Source of the DNA: Austwickia sp.
GTDB taxonomy: Bacteria > Actinomycetota > Actinomycetes > Actinomycetales > Dermatophilaceae
Reading direction: 5' to 3'
DNA length: 64,000 nt
NCBI GenBank assembly: GCA_016699675.1
Contig: CP064985.1
Location: forward strand, 248,001 to 312,000
The notes under the pieces were generated by a model. The model was not told the origin of the DNA. It searched no databases and saw nothing but the letters and a program-made list of their open reading frames with translations. Positions 11,356 to 20,237 of this stretch are shown here, one piece after another (the first letter of the stretch is position 1; every line of letters begins with the position of its first letter). The position numbers and the translations under genes are program-made.

Positions 11356-12462
11356 TCAGACCAGGCGAGTCAACCAGCCGCGGGTGTCTTCCGTGCGGCC
11401 GTACTGGAGGTCCAGCAGCATCGTGCGCAGCTTGTGGGTGACCTCGCCGTAGTCGTCGCCGGCGCCGGCCGGGCGGTGATCGCAGGAGCCGCCGTCCCAG
11501 CGCAGCTCCCCCACCGGGTTGATGACCGCGGCGGTCCCGCAGGCGAAGATCTCGGTGATCTCCCCCGAGGCCGCCCCGTCCTTCCACTCTTGGATGGCGA
11601 TGCGGCGCTCCTCGGGCTTCAGGCCCAGCTCCGGGGCGAGCTCCAGGATCGAGCGGCGGGTCACGCCGGGCAGGATGCTGCCGTTCAGCTCCGGGGTGAC
11701 CAGCCGGCCGTCCGTGTAGAGGAAGAAGAGGTTCATCCCGCCGAGCTCCTCGATGTACTCATGAGTGCCCGAGTCCAGGAAGACGGCCTGGTCGCAATCG
11801 TGCTCGATGCCCTCGAGCTGGCCGGCCAGGGAGCTGGCGTAGTTGCCGCCGCACTTGGCGGCCCCGGTGCCACCGGCCCCGGCGCGCGCGAACGAGGTGG
11901 ACACCCAGAGGTTCACCGGCTTCACCCCGCGGGAGAAGTAGGCCCCGGCCGGCGAGCCGATGACGCAGTAGGTGACCTCGTTGGCGGGCCGCACGCCCAG
12001 GAAGGGCTCCGAGGCGAACATGAAGGGGCGCAGGTAGAGGCTGGTCTCCGCAGTGCCGTACGGCGGCACCCAGGCCTGATCCGTCCCCACGAGGGCTCGG
12101 ATCGAGGCGACGAAGTCCTCGGTCGACAGCTCGGGCAGCGCGAGGCGCCGGCAGCTTGCCTGCATCCGCTCGGCGTTGGCCTCGGGACGGAAGGACCAGA
12201 TCGAGCCGTCCTCGTGGCGGTAGGCCTTCAGGCCCTCGAAGACCTCCTGCGCGTAGTGGAAGACGGCCGCCGCGGGGCTCAGCGGCAGCGGGCCGAACGC
12301 CGCCAGGTGGTCGTCGTGCCAGCCGGTGCCCTTGGTCCAGGTGGCCAGGGCCATGTGGTCGGTGTAGTGCTTGCCGAACCCGGGGTTGGCCAGGACGGCG
12401 TCGCGGTCGGCGGCGGGCATCGGGTTCGGGTGCGGGCGGGCGGTGAAGGTCAAGGCGGTCAT
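11356..12462 (-). CDS. ilvE: Branched-chain amino acid aminotransferase
   Basis: A 368-residue fold-type IV PLP enzyme performing the last step of valine, leucine and isoleucine synthesis (2-oxo acid plus glutamate). Landmarks are FGKHYTDHM and GWHDDHLAAFGPLPLSPAAAVFHYAQEVFEGLKAYR at the N-terminus, then FEANAERM-type arginine loop FRPEANAERMQASCRRL. GTGAAKCGGNYASS carries the PLP lysine, and EELGGMNLFF and TRRSILELA follow. Length and motifs match actinobacterial class II BCATs. It is downstream of leuB on the same strand with 147 bp between, which could hold its own promoter. ATG start at 12460-12462. Confidence 0.97.
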   Translation of the reverse strand: MTALTFTARPHPNPMPAADRDAVLANPGFGKHYTDHMALATWTKGTGWHDDHLAAFGPLPLSPAAAVFHYAQEVFEGLKAYRHEDGSIWSFRPEANAERMQASCRRLALPELSTEDFVASIRALVGTDQAWVPPYGTAETSLYLRPFMFASEPFLGVRPANEVTYCVIGSPAGAYFSRGVKPVNLWVSTSFARAGAGGTGAAKCGGNYASSLAGQLEGIEHDCDQAVFLDSGTHEYIEELGGMNLFFLYTDGRLVTPELNGSILPGVTRRSILELAPELGLKPEERRIAIQEWKDGAASGEITEIFACGTAAVINPVGELRWDGGSCDHRPAGAGDDYGEVTHKLRTMLLDLQYGRTEDTRGWLTRLV

Positions 12463-12609
12463 GGCGTCCTCACGGGTACGACGAGTGCAGCTGCGTCTCG
12501 GGATGTGGCCTCTGCGGGCAGACTACTCGCGGGCCAGGGGCCGCCTCTGCCGATTCGGCGGAGGCGGCGTCGGGAGCGACCGATCAGGAACGGATGCGCC
12601 GGGGCCGGG

Positions 12610-13683
12610 TCAGGCTACTCGGGCCGCGATCGCGGCGCCGATCTCGGCGGTGGAGCGCTGCTCCGGGCGACCGGCGCGCGCGGCGAGATCCTCGGCGACC
12701 GCGGCGTCGATGCAGCCGGCGGCGTCGGAGTACCCGAGGTGCGCCAGCATCATCCCCGCAGACAGGATGGCCGCGGTGGGGTCCGCCTTGCCCTGGCCGG
12801 CGATGTCGGGGGCCGAGCCGTGCACCGGCTCGAACATCGACGGGGCCGTGCGGTCGGGATTGATGTTGCCGCTGGCGGCGAGCCCGACGCCGCCCACCAC
12901 GGCGCCCGCGAGGTCGGTGATGATGTCGCCGAACAGGTTGTCGGTGACGATCACGTCGAAGCGGCCCGGGTCGGCGACCATGAAGATCGTCGCGGCATCC
13001 ACGTGCTGATAGGCGCGCTCCACATCCGGGTAATCGGCGGCGACCGCCTCGACGGTGCGGCGCCACAGGTGGCCCGCATGCGACAGGACGTTGTGCTTGT
13101 GCACCAGCGTGAGGTGCTTGCGCTGGCGAGCACGGGCCGTTTCGAAGGCGTAGCGGACGACGCGCTCCACGCCGTACCGGGTGTTGATGCTCGTCTCCGT
13201 CGCGATCTCTGCCGGGGTGCCCTCGCGCAGCACGCCGCCGTTGCCGGTGTAGGGGCCCTCGGTGCCCTCGCGCACCACGACGAAGTCGATCCCGCCGGGG
13301 GCGACCTGGGCGACGTCGAGCGGGCTCTTGACGCCGGGGAAGAGCTTGGCCGGTCGCAGGTTCACATAGTGGTCCAGCTGGAAGCGCAGCGCGAGCAGCA
13401 GGTTCCGCTCCAGGACGCCGCTGGGGACGCTGGGGTCGCCGACCGCGCCGAGGAGGATGGCGTCGTGGCCGCGCAGCTCGTCGACCACGCCGGCGGGCAG
13501 CGCCTCGCCGGTGGCGTGCCAGCGGCGGGCGCCGAGGTCGTAGTCCGTCGCGGCGATGCGCGGACCGTGGCCGCCCGCGGCGAGGGCGTCGAGTACAGCG
13601 CGCGCTTGGTCGACGACCTCGGGGCCAATCCCGTCACCCGGGATGCAGGCGATGTTGATGGTGGTCGCGGCGGCGTCACTCAT
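12610..13683 (-). CDS. leuB: 3-isopropylmalate dehydrogenase
   Basis: A 357-residue NAD-dependent enzyme of leucine synthesis, oxidatively decarboxylating 3-isopropylmalate to 2-oxoisocaproate. It contains CIPGDGIGPEVV at the N-terminus, the substrate-arginine region LLLALRFQLDHYVNLRPAKLFPG, VREGTEGPYTG, and the NAD/metal region DNLFGDIITDLAGAVVGGVGLAASGNINP with MFEPVHGSAPDIAG. The length fits the short actinobacterial LeuB group. Start is the ATG at 13681-13683 (MSDAAA); longer in-frame extensions overlap the neighbouring SDR and have no family character. Same strand as ilvE. Confidence 0.97.
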   Translation of the reverse strand: MSDAAATTINIACIPGDGIGPEVVDQARAVLDALAAGGHGPRIAATDYDLGARRWHATGEALPAGVVDELRGHDAILLGAVGDPSVPSGVLERNLLLALRFQLDHYVNLRPAKLFPGVKSPLDVAQVAPGGIDFVVVREGTEGPYTGNGGVLREGTPAEIATETSINTRYGVERVVRYAFETARARQRKHLTLVHKHNVLSHAGHLWRRTVEAVAADYPDVERAYQHVDAATIFMVADPGRFDVIVTDNLFGDIITDLAGAVVGGVGLAASGNINPDRTAPSMFEPVHGSAPDIAGQGKADPTAAILSAGMMLAHLGYSDAAGCIDAAVAEDLAARAGRPEQRSTAEIGAAIAARVA

Positions 13684-13757
13684 GGCCGTATCATAGCGGC
13701 TCGTCTTGCTGGTTGGGATGATCTTCTCACATGTCGAACATCCTGGCGCGGGTCTCG

Positions 13758-14522
13758 CTAGCGCAGGTGGCTGGCGCCGTTGAAGTCCAGCACCGCCCCA
13801 GAGGCCCACTGAGCGCCCGGCGCGGCGAGGGCGACGATCGCCTCGGCCACCTCCTGCGGGGTGGCCACCCGGCCGAACGGGCTCTGGGCGCGGATGGCGT
13901 CGCCGCCCGGGCCGTCGAGGTGCTGGGCGGCCATGTCCGTCGCGATGAAGCCGGGGGCGATGCTCGTCACCGCGATCCCGTGGGGTGCCAGCGCCACGGC
14001 CATCGATTGGCCGAAGCTGTGCAGGCCGGCCTTGCTGGCGCCGTACGCGGGGACCTCTGGCTCGCCGCGGTAGGCCCCGCGTGATCCGACGTTGACGATC
14101 CGGCCGGCGACCCCGCGCTCGATCATGTGCCGGGCGACGAGGTGGGTCAGATAGGCGGGCCCGATCAGGTTGGTCCGCAGCGTGCTCTCCCACGCGGACA
14201 GCCAGGTCTCGTCGTCGCACTCCGCCACACGGTGGTCGCCGCGCCGGCTGCCGGGCTGGTCGACGAGGAACTGGGCGGCGTTGTTGACGAGCACGTCGAT
14301 CGTGCCGAGCGCCGCGATGGACTCCTCGGATAGCCCGCGGATGTCGGTCGGCACCGAGAGGTCGGCGGCAATCAACGCGTGGCCGGTCCCCGGGAGGGCG
14401 GCCAGCACCTGCTCGGCGCGGTCCCGGGCACGGGCGTAGTGCACGACCACCCGGTCGCCACGGGCGGCGAAGGCGGCGGCGACCGCCGCGCCGACGCCAC
14501 GGGACGCGCCCGTGACGACCAC
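13758..14522 (-). CDS. Short-chain dehydrogenase/reductase
   Basis: A classical SDR of about 254 residues: cofactor loop TGASRGVG at the very N-terminus, DVLVNNAAQF after strand 4, serine in VNVGSRGAY, and catalytic YGASK. The PGFIATDMA tail and the C-terminal VLDFNGASHLR are FabG-like. The reaction is NAD(P)H-dependent carbonyl reduction of an unknown substrate. The GTG start leaves only two residues before the TGAS loop, shorter than usual, but it lies 8 bases after the stop of the small upstream gene with a G-rich ribosome site, and the codons before it are not usable starts. Likely co-transcribed with that small gene. Confidence 0.88.
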   Translation of the reverse strand: MVVTGASRGVGAAVAAAFAARGDRVVVHYARARDRAEQVLAALPGTGHALIAADLSVPTDIRGLSEESIAALGTIDVLVNNAAQFLVDQPGSRRGDHRVAECDDETWLSAWESTLRTNLIGPAYLTHLVARHMIERGVAGRIVNVGSRGAYRGEPEVPAYGASKAGLHSFGQSMAVALAPHGIAVTSIAPGFIATDMAAQHLDGPGGDAIRAQSPFGRVATPQEVAEAIVALAAPGAQWASGAVLDFNGASHLR

Positions 14523-14530
14523 CCCCCGGC

Positions 14531-14719
14531 TCAGCTGTGACCCTGATCGCGCAGGTCCATCGACTCCTGCATGGCCCGCAGGCTGTCGCGGAGGTCGTCG
14601 CTGGGCACCACCTCGTGGTGGTGGATTCGCTTGGCCGAAGCGTCCGGGAGGCGGACCTCGGCGCCGGTCGGGCTGCCGGTGAGTCGCTGCGCCGCGATGG
14701 GCTCGGTGAGGGTGGTCAT
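14531..14719 (-). CDS. Small hypothetical protein
   Basis: A 62-residue reading frame starting at ATG 14717-14719 (MTTLTEPIAAQRLTG) and ending DLRDSLRAMQESMDLRDQGHS. It has actinobacterial codon use and a tight 8-bp junction to the SDR gene, which are the main reasons to call it real. It contains a His-run HHHEV and is otherwise polar with no membrane segment. No family recognised. An upstream ATG would give 82 residues but has no ribosome site. Confidence 0.5.
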   Translation of the reverse strand: MTTLTEPIAAQRLTGSPTGAEVRLPDASAKRIHHHEVVPSDDLRDSLRAMQESMDLRDQGHS

Positions 14720-14788
14720 CTTTTCAGCGTAGGAACGCGGCTGGTCGTGGGGGTGCGCGTTGACCATGAGCTTGGCCACACCGGTCCG

Positions 14789-15511
14789 CTAACTGGTGCT
14801 AGCACTCGAGAGGGGCGCCCGGGAGGCCGGCCCCGCCGCGCGGCACGGTGAGTCCGGGGCGAACAGGCCGCGACCGTTCGTTCGCGCCCGCTGCTCGGCC
14901 GCCAGTGTGTCGGGGAAGTGCGCGTGATTGGGCTCGATCCGTACGGCGTACGCCAGGCCCGCCTCGACGAGCTCGAGGTTGACGGCCCGGCCGTCCGGGG
15001 TGCGGACCCAGGCGAGGTCGCGGCCGTAGCGGTCGCGCCGGCCCACGTCGTACGCGAGGAACACCCGCGACCCGACGGGCAGCCGGGCGCGGAGCCAGGC
15101 GGCCGCTTCCGGCCCGCCGCAGCCGACCGGGCGGCCCGGCGCGACCGTCTCGGGCGCATCGACGTTGAGCAGCCGGATCGTCACCACGGCCGCATCGGCG
15201 TCGCGCAGGGCGACGAAGGTGTCGCCGTCGCTCACGTGGCGCACGGTGGCGGGGTCGCCCGGGGGCGCGGTCGAGGACGCGGGCGCAGGGGATGCGGGGC
15301 CAGCGGGCGTGGGGGTCGGCTCGGCGGAGGCCGCGGGGACGGCGTCTCCGGGCGGGCTGCCCGCGCGCCACAGGCTGAGCGCCTGGACCAGCGCGCCCAG
15401 CAGGATCGCGGCGAGGAAGACCCCCAGCGCGCCCCGGAGGGCGCGCCGCGTGCGTCGGTGGCGGGGGAAACGACGCGGGGCACCCGAGGAGGCACGACCT
15501 GACGCGGTCGG
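14789..15511 (-). CDS. Membrane-anchored thermonuclease-like (SNase) protein, start unresolved
   Basis: The C-terminal ~140 residues form a staphylococcal-nuclease OB-fold domain: VRHVSDGDTFVAL, the catalytic region TIRLLNVDAPETVAPG, GGPEAAAWLRARLPVGSRVFLAYD, then RDRYGRDLAWVRTPDGRAVNLELVEAGLAYA. The catalytic Arg/Asp/Glu set is largely present. Before it come a single hydrophobic segment (ALGVFLAAILLGALVQAL) and a Pro/Ala/Ser linker, suggesting an anchored extracytoplasmic nuclease. The frame has no ATG, GTG or TTG between the end of the upstream phosphoribosyltransferase gene and the anchor, so the given 5' boundary marks only the region that looks coding. A non-standard start, a start inside the upstream gene or a sequence error are the options. 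Confidence 0.7.
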   Translation of the reverse strand, partial: PTASGRASSGAPRRFPRHRRTRRALRGALGVFLAAILLGALVQALSLWRAGSPPGDAVPAASAEPTPTPAGPASPAPASSTAPPGDPATVRHVSDGDTFVALRDADAAVVTIRLLNVDAPETVAPGRPVGCGGPEAAAWLRARLPVGSRVFLAYDVGRRDRYGRDLAWVRTPDGRAVNLELVEAGLAYAVRIEPNHAHFPDTLAAEQRARTNGRGLFAPDSPCRAAGPASRAPLSSASTS

Positions 15512-15515
15512 CGGC

Positions 15516-16007
15516 TCAGCGGTCGTTGTCGCTGCGGCGGACGATCGGCGGATCGGCCGACCACGGGAACGTGATCCAGAGGGGCGTGTGCTTCCAGACG
15601 TATTCGGCCTTGACGACCGACGGCGGCTTCTCGTACAGAACCGCCACGCGCACCTCGGCGACGTGCGGCGCGCAGAACTCCTTGACCCGGTTGAGCGTGT
15701 GGCCGGTGTCCGCGACGTCGTCCACGATGAGGACCTTCTGCCCGGACAGGTCGGACGTCGCGGGCAGCGGGGGCAGGAACACCGGCTCCAGCAGCCGCGA
15801 TTCGATGCCGGTGTAGAACTCGACGTTGATGATGTGCAGCGCCTTGAGGTCGAGGGCGTAGCTGATCGCGCCCGTCGGGAGCAGCCCGCCCCGCGTGATC
15901 GACAGGATGATGTCGGGCTCGTAGCCGTCGTCGACGACCAGCTGGGCCAGCTCCCGGGCCGCCGCACCGAATCGTTCCCAGGTCAGGACCTCACGCTCTT
16001 CGCTCAC
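15516..16007 (-). CDS. Purine-type phosphoribosyltransferase (XGPRT-like)
   Basis: A 163-residue type I phosphoribosyltransferase. The PRPP-binding motif is VLIVDDVADTGHTL, preceded by ILSITRGGLLPTGAISYAL (PPi loop region). The end WKHTPLWITFPWSADPP resembles the WI-x-PW segment of Gpt-type xanthine-guanine phosphoribosyltransferases, which contacts the purine base. It probably salvages xanthine, guanine or hypoxanthine to the nucleotide, which complements the xanthine dehydrogenase 6 kb away; this link is inference. The GTG at 16005-16007 (VSEERE) is chosen; longer extensions lack similarity. It immediately precedes the nuclease gene. Confidence 0.85.
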   Translation of the reverse strand: MSEEREVLTWERFGAAARELAQLVVDDGYEPDIILSITRGGLLPTGAISYALDLKALHIINVEFYTGIESRLLEPVFLPPLPATSDLSGQKVLIVDDVADTGHTLNRVKEFCAPHVAEVRVAVLYEKPPSVVKAEYVWKHTPLWITFPWSADPPIVRRSDNDR

Positions 16008-16221
16008 GCGCCCATCCTGCCAGGCCCCCGGGGACCCACAGCGCGTCGTGCGCGAAAACCGGCCAGGGCAAACGATCTCCGCAACGAACAGCACGTCCCC
16101 ACGGGCTAGTCGGCGGGTGGGCTCGTCTGTCCCGAGGACCGCGCTGCGGGACACCAAGGACACCCCTCGCCGGTGCGGCGACGCTGCCCGGACCTTCATC
16201 CACAGGTGCGAGCACGACGAA

Positions 16222-16252
16222 GGGCGGGTGGCCCCGAAGCAGCCACCCGCCC
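16222..16252. terminator. Strong hairpin between ilvC and phosphoribosyltransferase gene
   Basis: Perfect 11-bp stem GGGCGGGTGGC / GCCACCCGCCC with a 9-base loop, ending in CTCTCCCG without a long T-tract, as is usual for actinobacterial terminators. It lies 119 bp after the ilvC stop (minus strand) and 214 bp before the phosphoribosyltransferase start. It is the only clear structure in the 362-bp gap 16008-16370; nothing else recognisable is there. Confidence 0.65.
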
Positions 16253-16370
16253 CTCTCCCGCGCCGATCAGCGCGCAGAGCCCGACCGTACGACACCGGGG
16301 GCGCCCACGCCGGACACCATGCATGGAAGCCCGCCGTGTCGTGCCCGGCGAAGCGTCACCGGATCCTTCG

Positions 16371-17399
<1,029 letters not shown>

Positions 17400-17452
17400 G
17401 GGGGCAAAGCTCCTTACGTATTCGTTGATCTGTATCGAGCTGGGTCGGGTGG

Positions 17453-17962
17453 TTAGTGGCGGCCGGACCGGTCCGTGATCGAGCGCGGACCTCGGCCGAT
17501 GGCGACCAGGCCGGACTGGACGAGCTCCTTGACGCCGTACGGCTCGAGCATCGCCAGCAGCGCCTCGAGCTTCTCGACCCGCCCCGTCGCCTCGATCGTC
17601 AGCGAGTCCTGGGCCACGTCCACGACGTTGGCGCGGAACAGCTGGGCCGTCTCGATCACGTGGCTGCGCGTGGCGGCATCCACCCGCACCTTGACGAGAA
17701 GGATCCGACGTTCGACGGTCTGGGTCGCGTCGAGCTCGACGACCTTGAGCACCTCGACGAGCTTGTTGAGCTGCTTGGTCACCTGCTCCAGCGGGAGCTG
17801 GTCGGCGTCGACCAGGACCGTCATGCGGGAGACCTCAGGATGCTCGGTCTCGCCCACGGCCAGAGAGGAGATGTTGAAGCCGCGCCGGCTGAACAGGGCC
17901 GCGATGCGCGTCAGCACGCCCGGCTTGTTCTCCACCAACACGGACAGCGTGTGCCTGCTCAC
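17453..17962 (-). CDS. ilvN: Acetolactate synthase small (regulatory) subunit
   Basis: A 169-residue valine-sensing regulatory subunit. The N-terminal ACT domain is HTLSVLVENKPGVLTRIAALFSRRGFNISSLAVGETEHPEVSRMT (Asn and Gly residues lining the valine site). The second ACT-like half includes LVKVRVDAATRSHVIETAQLFRANVVDVAQDSLTIEATG. It activates IlvB and confers feedback inhibition by valine. The gap to ilvB is 3 bp, so the two are co-translated in stoichiometric amounts. Confidence 0.98.
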   Translation of the reverse strand: MSRHTLSVLVENKPGVLTRIAALFSRRGFNISSLAVGETEHPEVSRMTVLVDADQLPLEQVTKQLNKLVEVLKVVELDATQTVERRILLVKVRVDAATRSHVIETAQLFRANVVDVAQDSLTIEATGRVEKLEALLAMLEPYGVKELVQSGLVAIGRGPRSITDRSGRH

Positions 17963-17965
17963 CGC

Positions 17966-19921
17966 TCACTCCTCGCGATCCCACACGGGCGAGAGCCCGC
18001 GCGCGTACATGATCTCGTCGTTGCTGACGCCCGCCGGCACCATCGGCCACACCTGGGCGTCCCGGCAGACCACGAAGTCGACGACGACCGGCCGGTCCGT
18101 CACCTTCATTGCGGCCTCGATCGTGGCGTCCACGTCCTCGGCCCGCTCGCAGCGCAGCCCGACGCAGCCGTACGCGTCCGCCATCTTGACGAAGTCCGGG
18201 ATGCGCCGGCCCTGGTGCGCCGTGTGCAGGTCGGTGTTGGAGTAGCGCTCCTCGTAGAAGAGGGTCTGCCACTGGCGCACCATGCCCAGGCTGGAGTTGT
18301 TGATCACCGCGATCTTGATCGGGATCCCCTCGATGACACAGGTGGCCAGCTCCTGGTTCGTCATCTGGAAGCAGCCGTCGCCGTCGATGCCCCAGACGAC
18401 GCGGTCGGGCTCGCCGACCTGGGCGCCCATGGCCGCCGGCACGCAGTAGCCCATCGTGCCCAGACCGCCGGAGTTCAGCCAGCTGTTGGGGCGCGAGTAC
18501 TTGACGAACTGCGCGGCCCACATCTGGTGCTGGCCCACGCCGGCGACGTACGTCGCGTCAGGCCCGGCGATGGCGCCGATGCGCTCGATGACGTACTGCG
18601 GCGACATGGCCCCGGACTCAGGCTCGGTGTAGCCGAGGGGGTAGGTGTCCCGCACCTTGTTCATCTCGGCGACCCAGTCGGAGTAGTCGGGGGTGCCGGG
18701 CCGCGCGCCCGACCCGCCCGTCGCGGCCGCCCCACCAGACGCGCCGTCCTCGCCCGTGTCGGCGTCCGCGTCGGCCGGTCCGGCCAGCTCCTCGATGAGC
18801 GCGGCGATGACCTCGCGGCAGTCGCCGACGATCGGCACGTCCGCCTCGCGGTTCTTGCCAATCTCCGCGGGGTCGATGTCGGCGTGGATCACCTTGGCCA
18901 GCGGCGCGAACGTTGCCAGCTTGCCGGTCACCCGGTCGTCGAACCGCGACCCCAGCGCGATGAGCAGGTCGGAGCGCTGCAGCGCCGTCACCGCCGAGAC
19001 CGAGCCGTGCATGCCCGGCATGCCGTAGTGCAGCGGGTGGTCGTCCGGGACGGCCCCCCGCGCCATCAGCGTGGTCACCAGCGGGATCTGCGTGAGGTCG
19101 AGGAGCGCGCGCAGCTCGTCCGTGGCGCGGGCCTTCATCACGCCGCCGCCCACATAGAGCACGGGGCGGCGAGCCTCCCGAATGAGCCGGGCCGCCTCCC
19201 GGATCTGCTTGCCGTGCGGCCGGGTCGTCGGCCGGTAGCCGGGCAGCTCCATCTTCGGCGGCCAGGTGAACGTCGTCTGCGCCTGCAGCGCGTCCTTGGT
19301 GACGTCGACCAGCACGGGGCCCGGTCGGCCGGTGCTGGCGATGAAGAACGCCTCGGCGATCGCCTGCGGGATCATCGCCGGGTCGGTGATGAGGTAGTTG
19401 TGCTTGGTGATCGGCATCGTGATGCCGCGGATGTCCGCCTCCTGGAAGGCATCGGTGCCGATGGCGGCGCTGCCGACCTGGCCCGTGATCGCCACGATCG
19501 GCACGGAGTCCATGTAGGCGTCCGCGATCGGCGTGACCAGGTTGGTCGCCCCGGGCCCGGAGGTGGCCATGCAGACGCCCACCTTGCCGGTGGCCGTCGC
19601 GTAGCCCTGGGCCGCGTGCCCGGCGCCCTGCTCGTGGCGAACGAGGACGTGGCGCACCTTGGTCGAGTCCATCAGCGGGTCGTACGCCGGGAGGATGGCG
19701 CCACCCGGAAGACCGAAGACCACCTCACAGCCGACCTCTTCGAGGGAGCGAACGAGGCTCTGGGCCCCCGTGACGTGCTCGACGATCGGGTTCGCCCTGC
19801 GGGCGGCCAGATCGCCGGGGGTCGGGGGCTTGGGGGCGGCCGCGCCCGAGGGGGCGGCCTGCGGCCTGGGCTCGCGCCCCGCCGGTGCCGGGGCCTTGCG
19901 GTCCTTCACTGCTGTCACCAC
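17966..19921 (-). CDS. ilvB: Acetolactate synthase large (catalytic) subunit
   Basis: Thiamine-diphosphate and FAD enzyme condensing pyruvate with pyruvate or 2-oxobutyrate. Features: GCEVVFGLPGGAILPAYDPL, the TPP-activating glutamate in LVRHEQGAGHAAQGYA, PGATNLVTPIADAYMDSVPIVAITGQV, and the central FAD domain. A ThDP motif follows, GDGCFQMTNQELATCVIEGIPIKIAVINN. It has a ~30-residue Ala/Pro-rich N-terminal extension and an unusual Gly/Ala/Asp-rich insert (ADADTGEDGASGGAAATGGSG) before the TPP domain. Three GTG codons in frame (19921, 19918, 19909) are possible starts; the longest is reported. An attenuator with leader peptide lies just upstream. Confidence 0.96.
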   Translation of the reverse strand: MVTAVKDRKAPAPAGREPRPQAAPSGAAAPKPPTPGDLAARRANPIVEHVTGAQSLVRSLEEVGCEVVFGLPGGAILPAYDPLMDSTKVRHVLVRHEQGAGHAAQGYATATGKVGVCMATSGPGATNLVTPIADAYMDSVPIVAITGQVGSAAIGTDAFQEADIRGITMPITKHNYLITDPAMIPQAIAEAFFIASTGRPGPVLVDVTKDALQAQTTFTWPPKMELPGYRPTTRPHGKQIREAARLIREARRPVLYVGGGVMKARATDELRALLDLTQIPLVTTLMARGAVPDDHPLHYGMPGMHGSVSAVTALQRSDLLIALGSRFDDRVTGKLATFAPLAKVIHADIDPAEIGKNREADVPIVGDCREVIAALIEELAGPADADADTGEDGASGGAAATGGSGARPGTPDYSDWVAEMNKVRDTYPLGYTEPESGAMSPQYVIERIGAIAGPDATYVAGVGQHQMWAAQFVKYSRPNSWLNSGGLGTMGYCVPAAMGAQVGEPDRVVWGIDGDGCFQMTNQELATCVIEGIPIKIAVINNSSLGMVRQWQTLFYEERYSNTDLHTAHQGRRIPDFVKMADAYGCVGLRCERAEDVDATIEAAMKVTDRPVVVDFVVCRDAQVWPMVPAGVSNDEIMYARGLSPVWDREE

Positions 19922-19993
19922 TTTCGCGTGCGAGCTCTGGTCCCACGCCGCCGGGCGGGCGGCTGCGGGGCGGCCGGACGCACGGCGTCCGGC

Positions 19994-20032
19994 CAACAAA
20001 AAACCCCTCGGTCCGGTCCGGACTGAAGGGGT
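19994..20032 (-). terminator. Attenuator terminator of ilvBNC operon
   Basis: On the minus strand an intrinsic terminator: ACCCCT and AGGGGT arms with an inner GTCCGG/CCGGAC pairing, followed by TTTTTTGTTGG. T-tracts like this are rare in the window, so it stands out. It lies between the leader peptide stop (20063) and ilvB (first GTG 19921), where a transcriptional attenuator is expected. Upstream repeats CCGGCC and GCGC-containing arms (20040-20062) could form the competing antiterminator. Known family behaviour: ilvB attenuation in Corynebacterium and Streptomyces. The folding itself was judged by eye. Confidence 0.8.
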
Positions 20033-20062
20033 AGCGCAACGGGCCGGTGAGGCCGGTCGCGC

Positions 20063-20089
20063 TCAGTGGATTACGAGGAGGGTGCTCAC
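20063..20089 (-). CDS. ilvB leader peptide MSTLLVIH
   Basis: An 8-codon frame (GTG start, TGA stop) reading MSTLLVIH, with consecutive Leu-Leu-Val-Ile codons, exactly the three amino acids made by this operon. An in-frame GTG 9 bases upstream could give MGTVSTLLVIH. A ribosome-site-like AAGGTGGG precedes the start. Ribosome stalling at these codons when charged branched-chain tRNAs are scarce should prevent formation of the terminator at 19994-20032. Too short to be seen as a conventional gene. The inference rests on codon content and position. Confidence 0.8.
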   Translation of the reverse strand: MSTLLVIH

Positions 20090-20237
20090 GGTGCCCACCT
20101 TCGCGCGGATCGGCGCGCGGCGTCAACGCGCGCCCACGCCCGTCCCAATCAACGAGACGTAGAGTCCATTTTCCGGACGGCGGGTCCGCCCCCGGCGCGT
20201 CGCGAGGGGGTTGGTCGGCGCGGCCGGCCCCGGCGCA

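Noticed and set aside
10657..13761. 1034-codon open frame on plus strand over ilvE and leuB
   Set aside because: It is the antisense shadow of ilvE and leuB; low-complexity Arg/Gly/Pro content and no recognisable domains.
17456..20026. Very long open frame on the plus strand opposite ilvN/ilvB
   Set aside because: It mirrors the ilvB and ilvN codon pattern, has no family similarity and no start signals. Such antisense frames are common in high-GC DNA.
19994..20100. T-box riboswitch upstream of ilvB
   Set aside because: No T-box sequence or specifier loop; a leader peptide with Leu-Leu-Val-Ile codons explains the control better.
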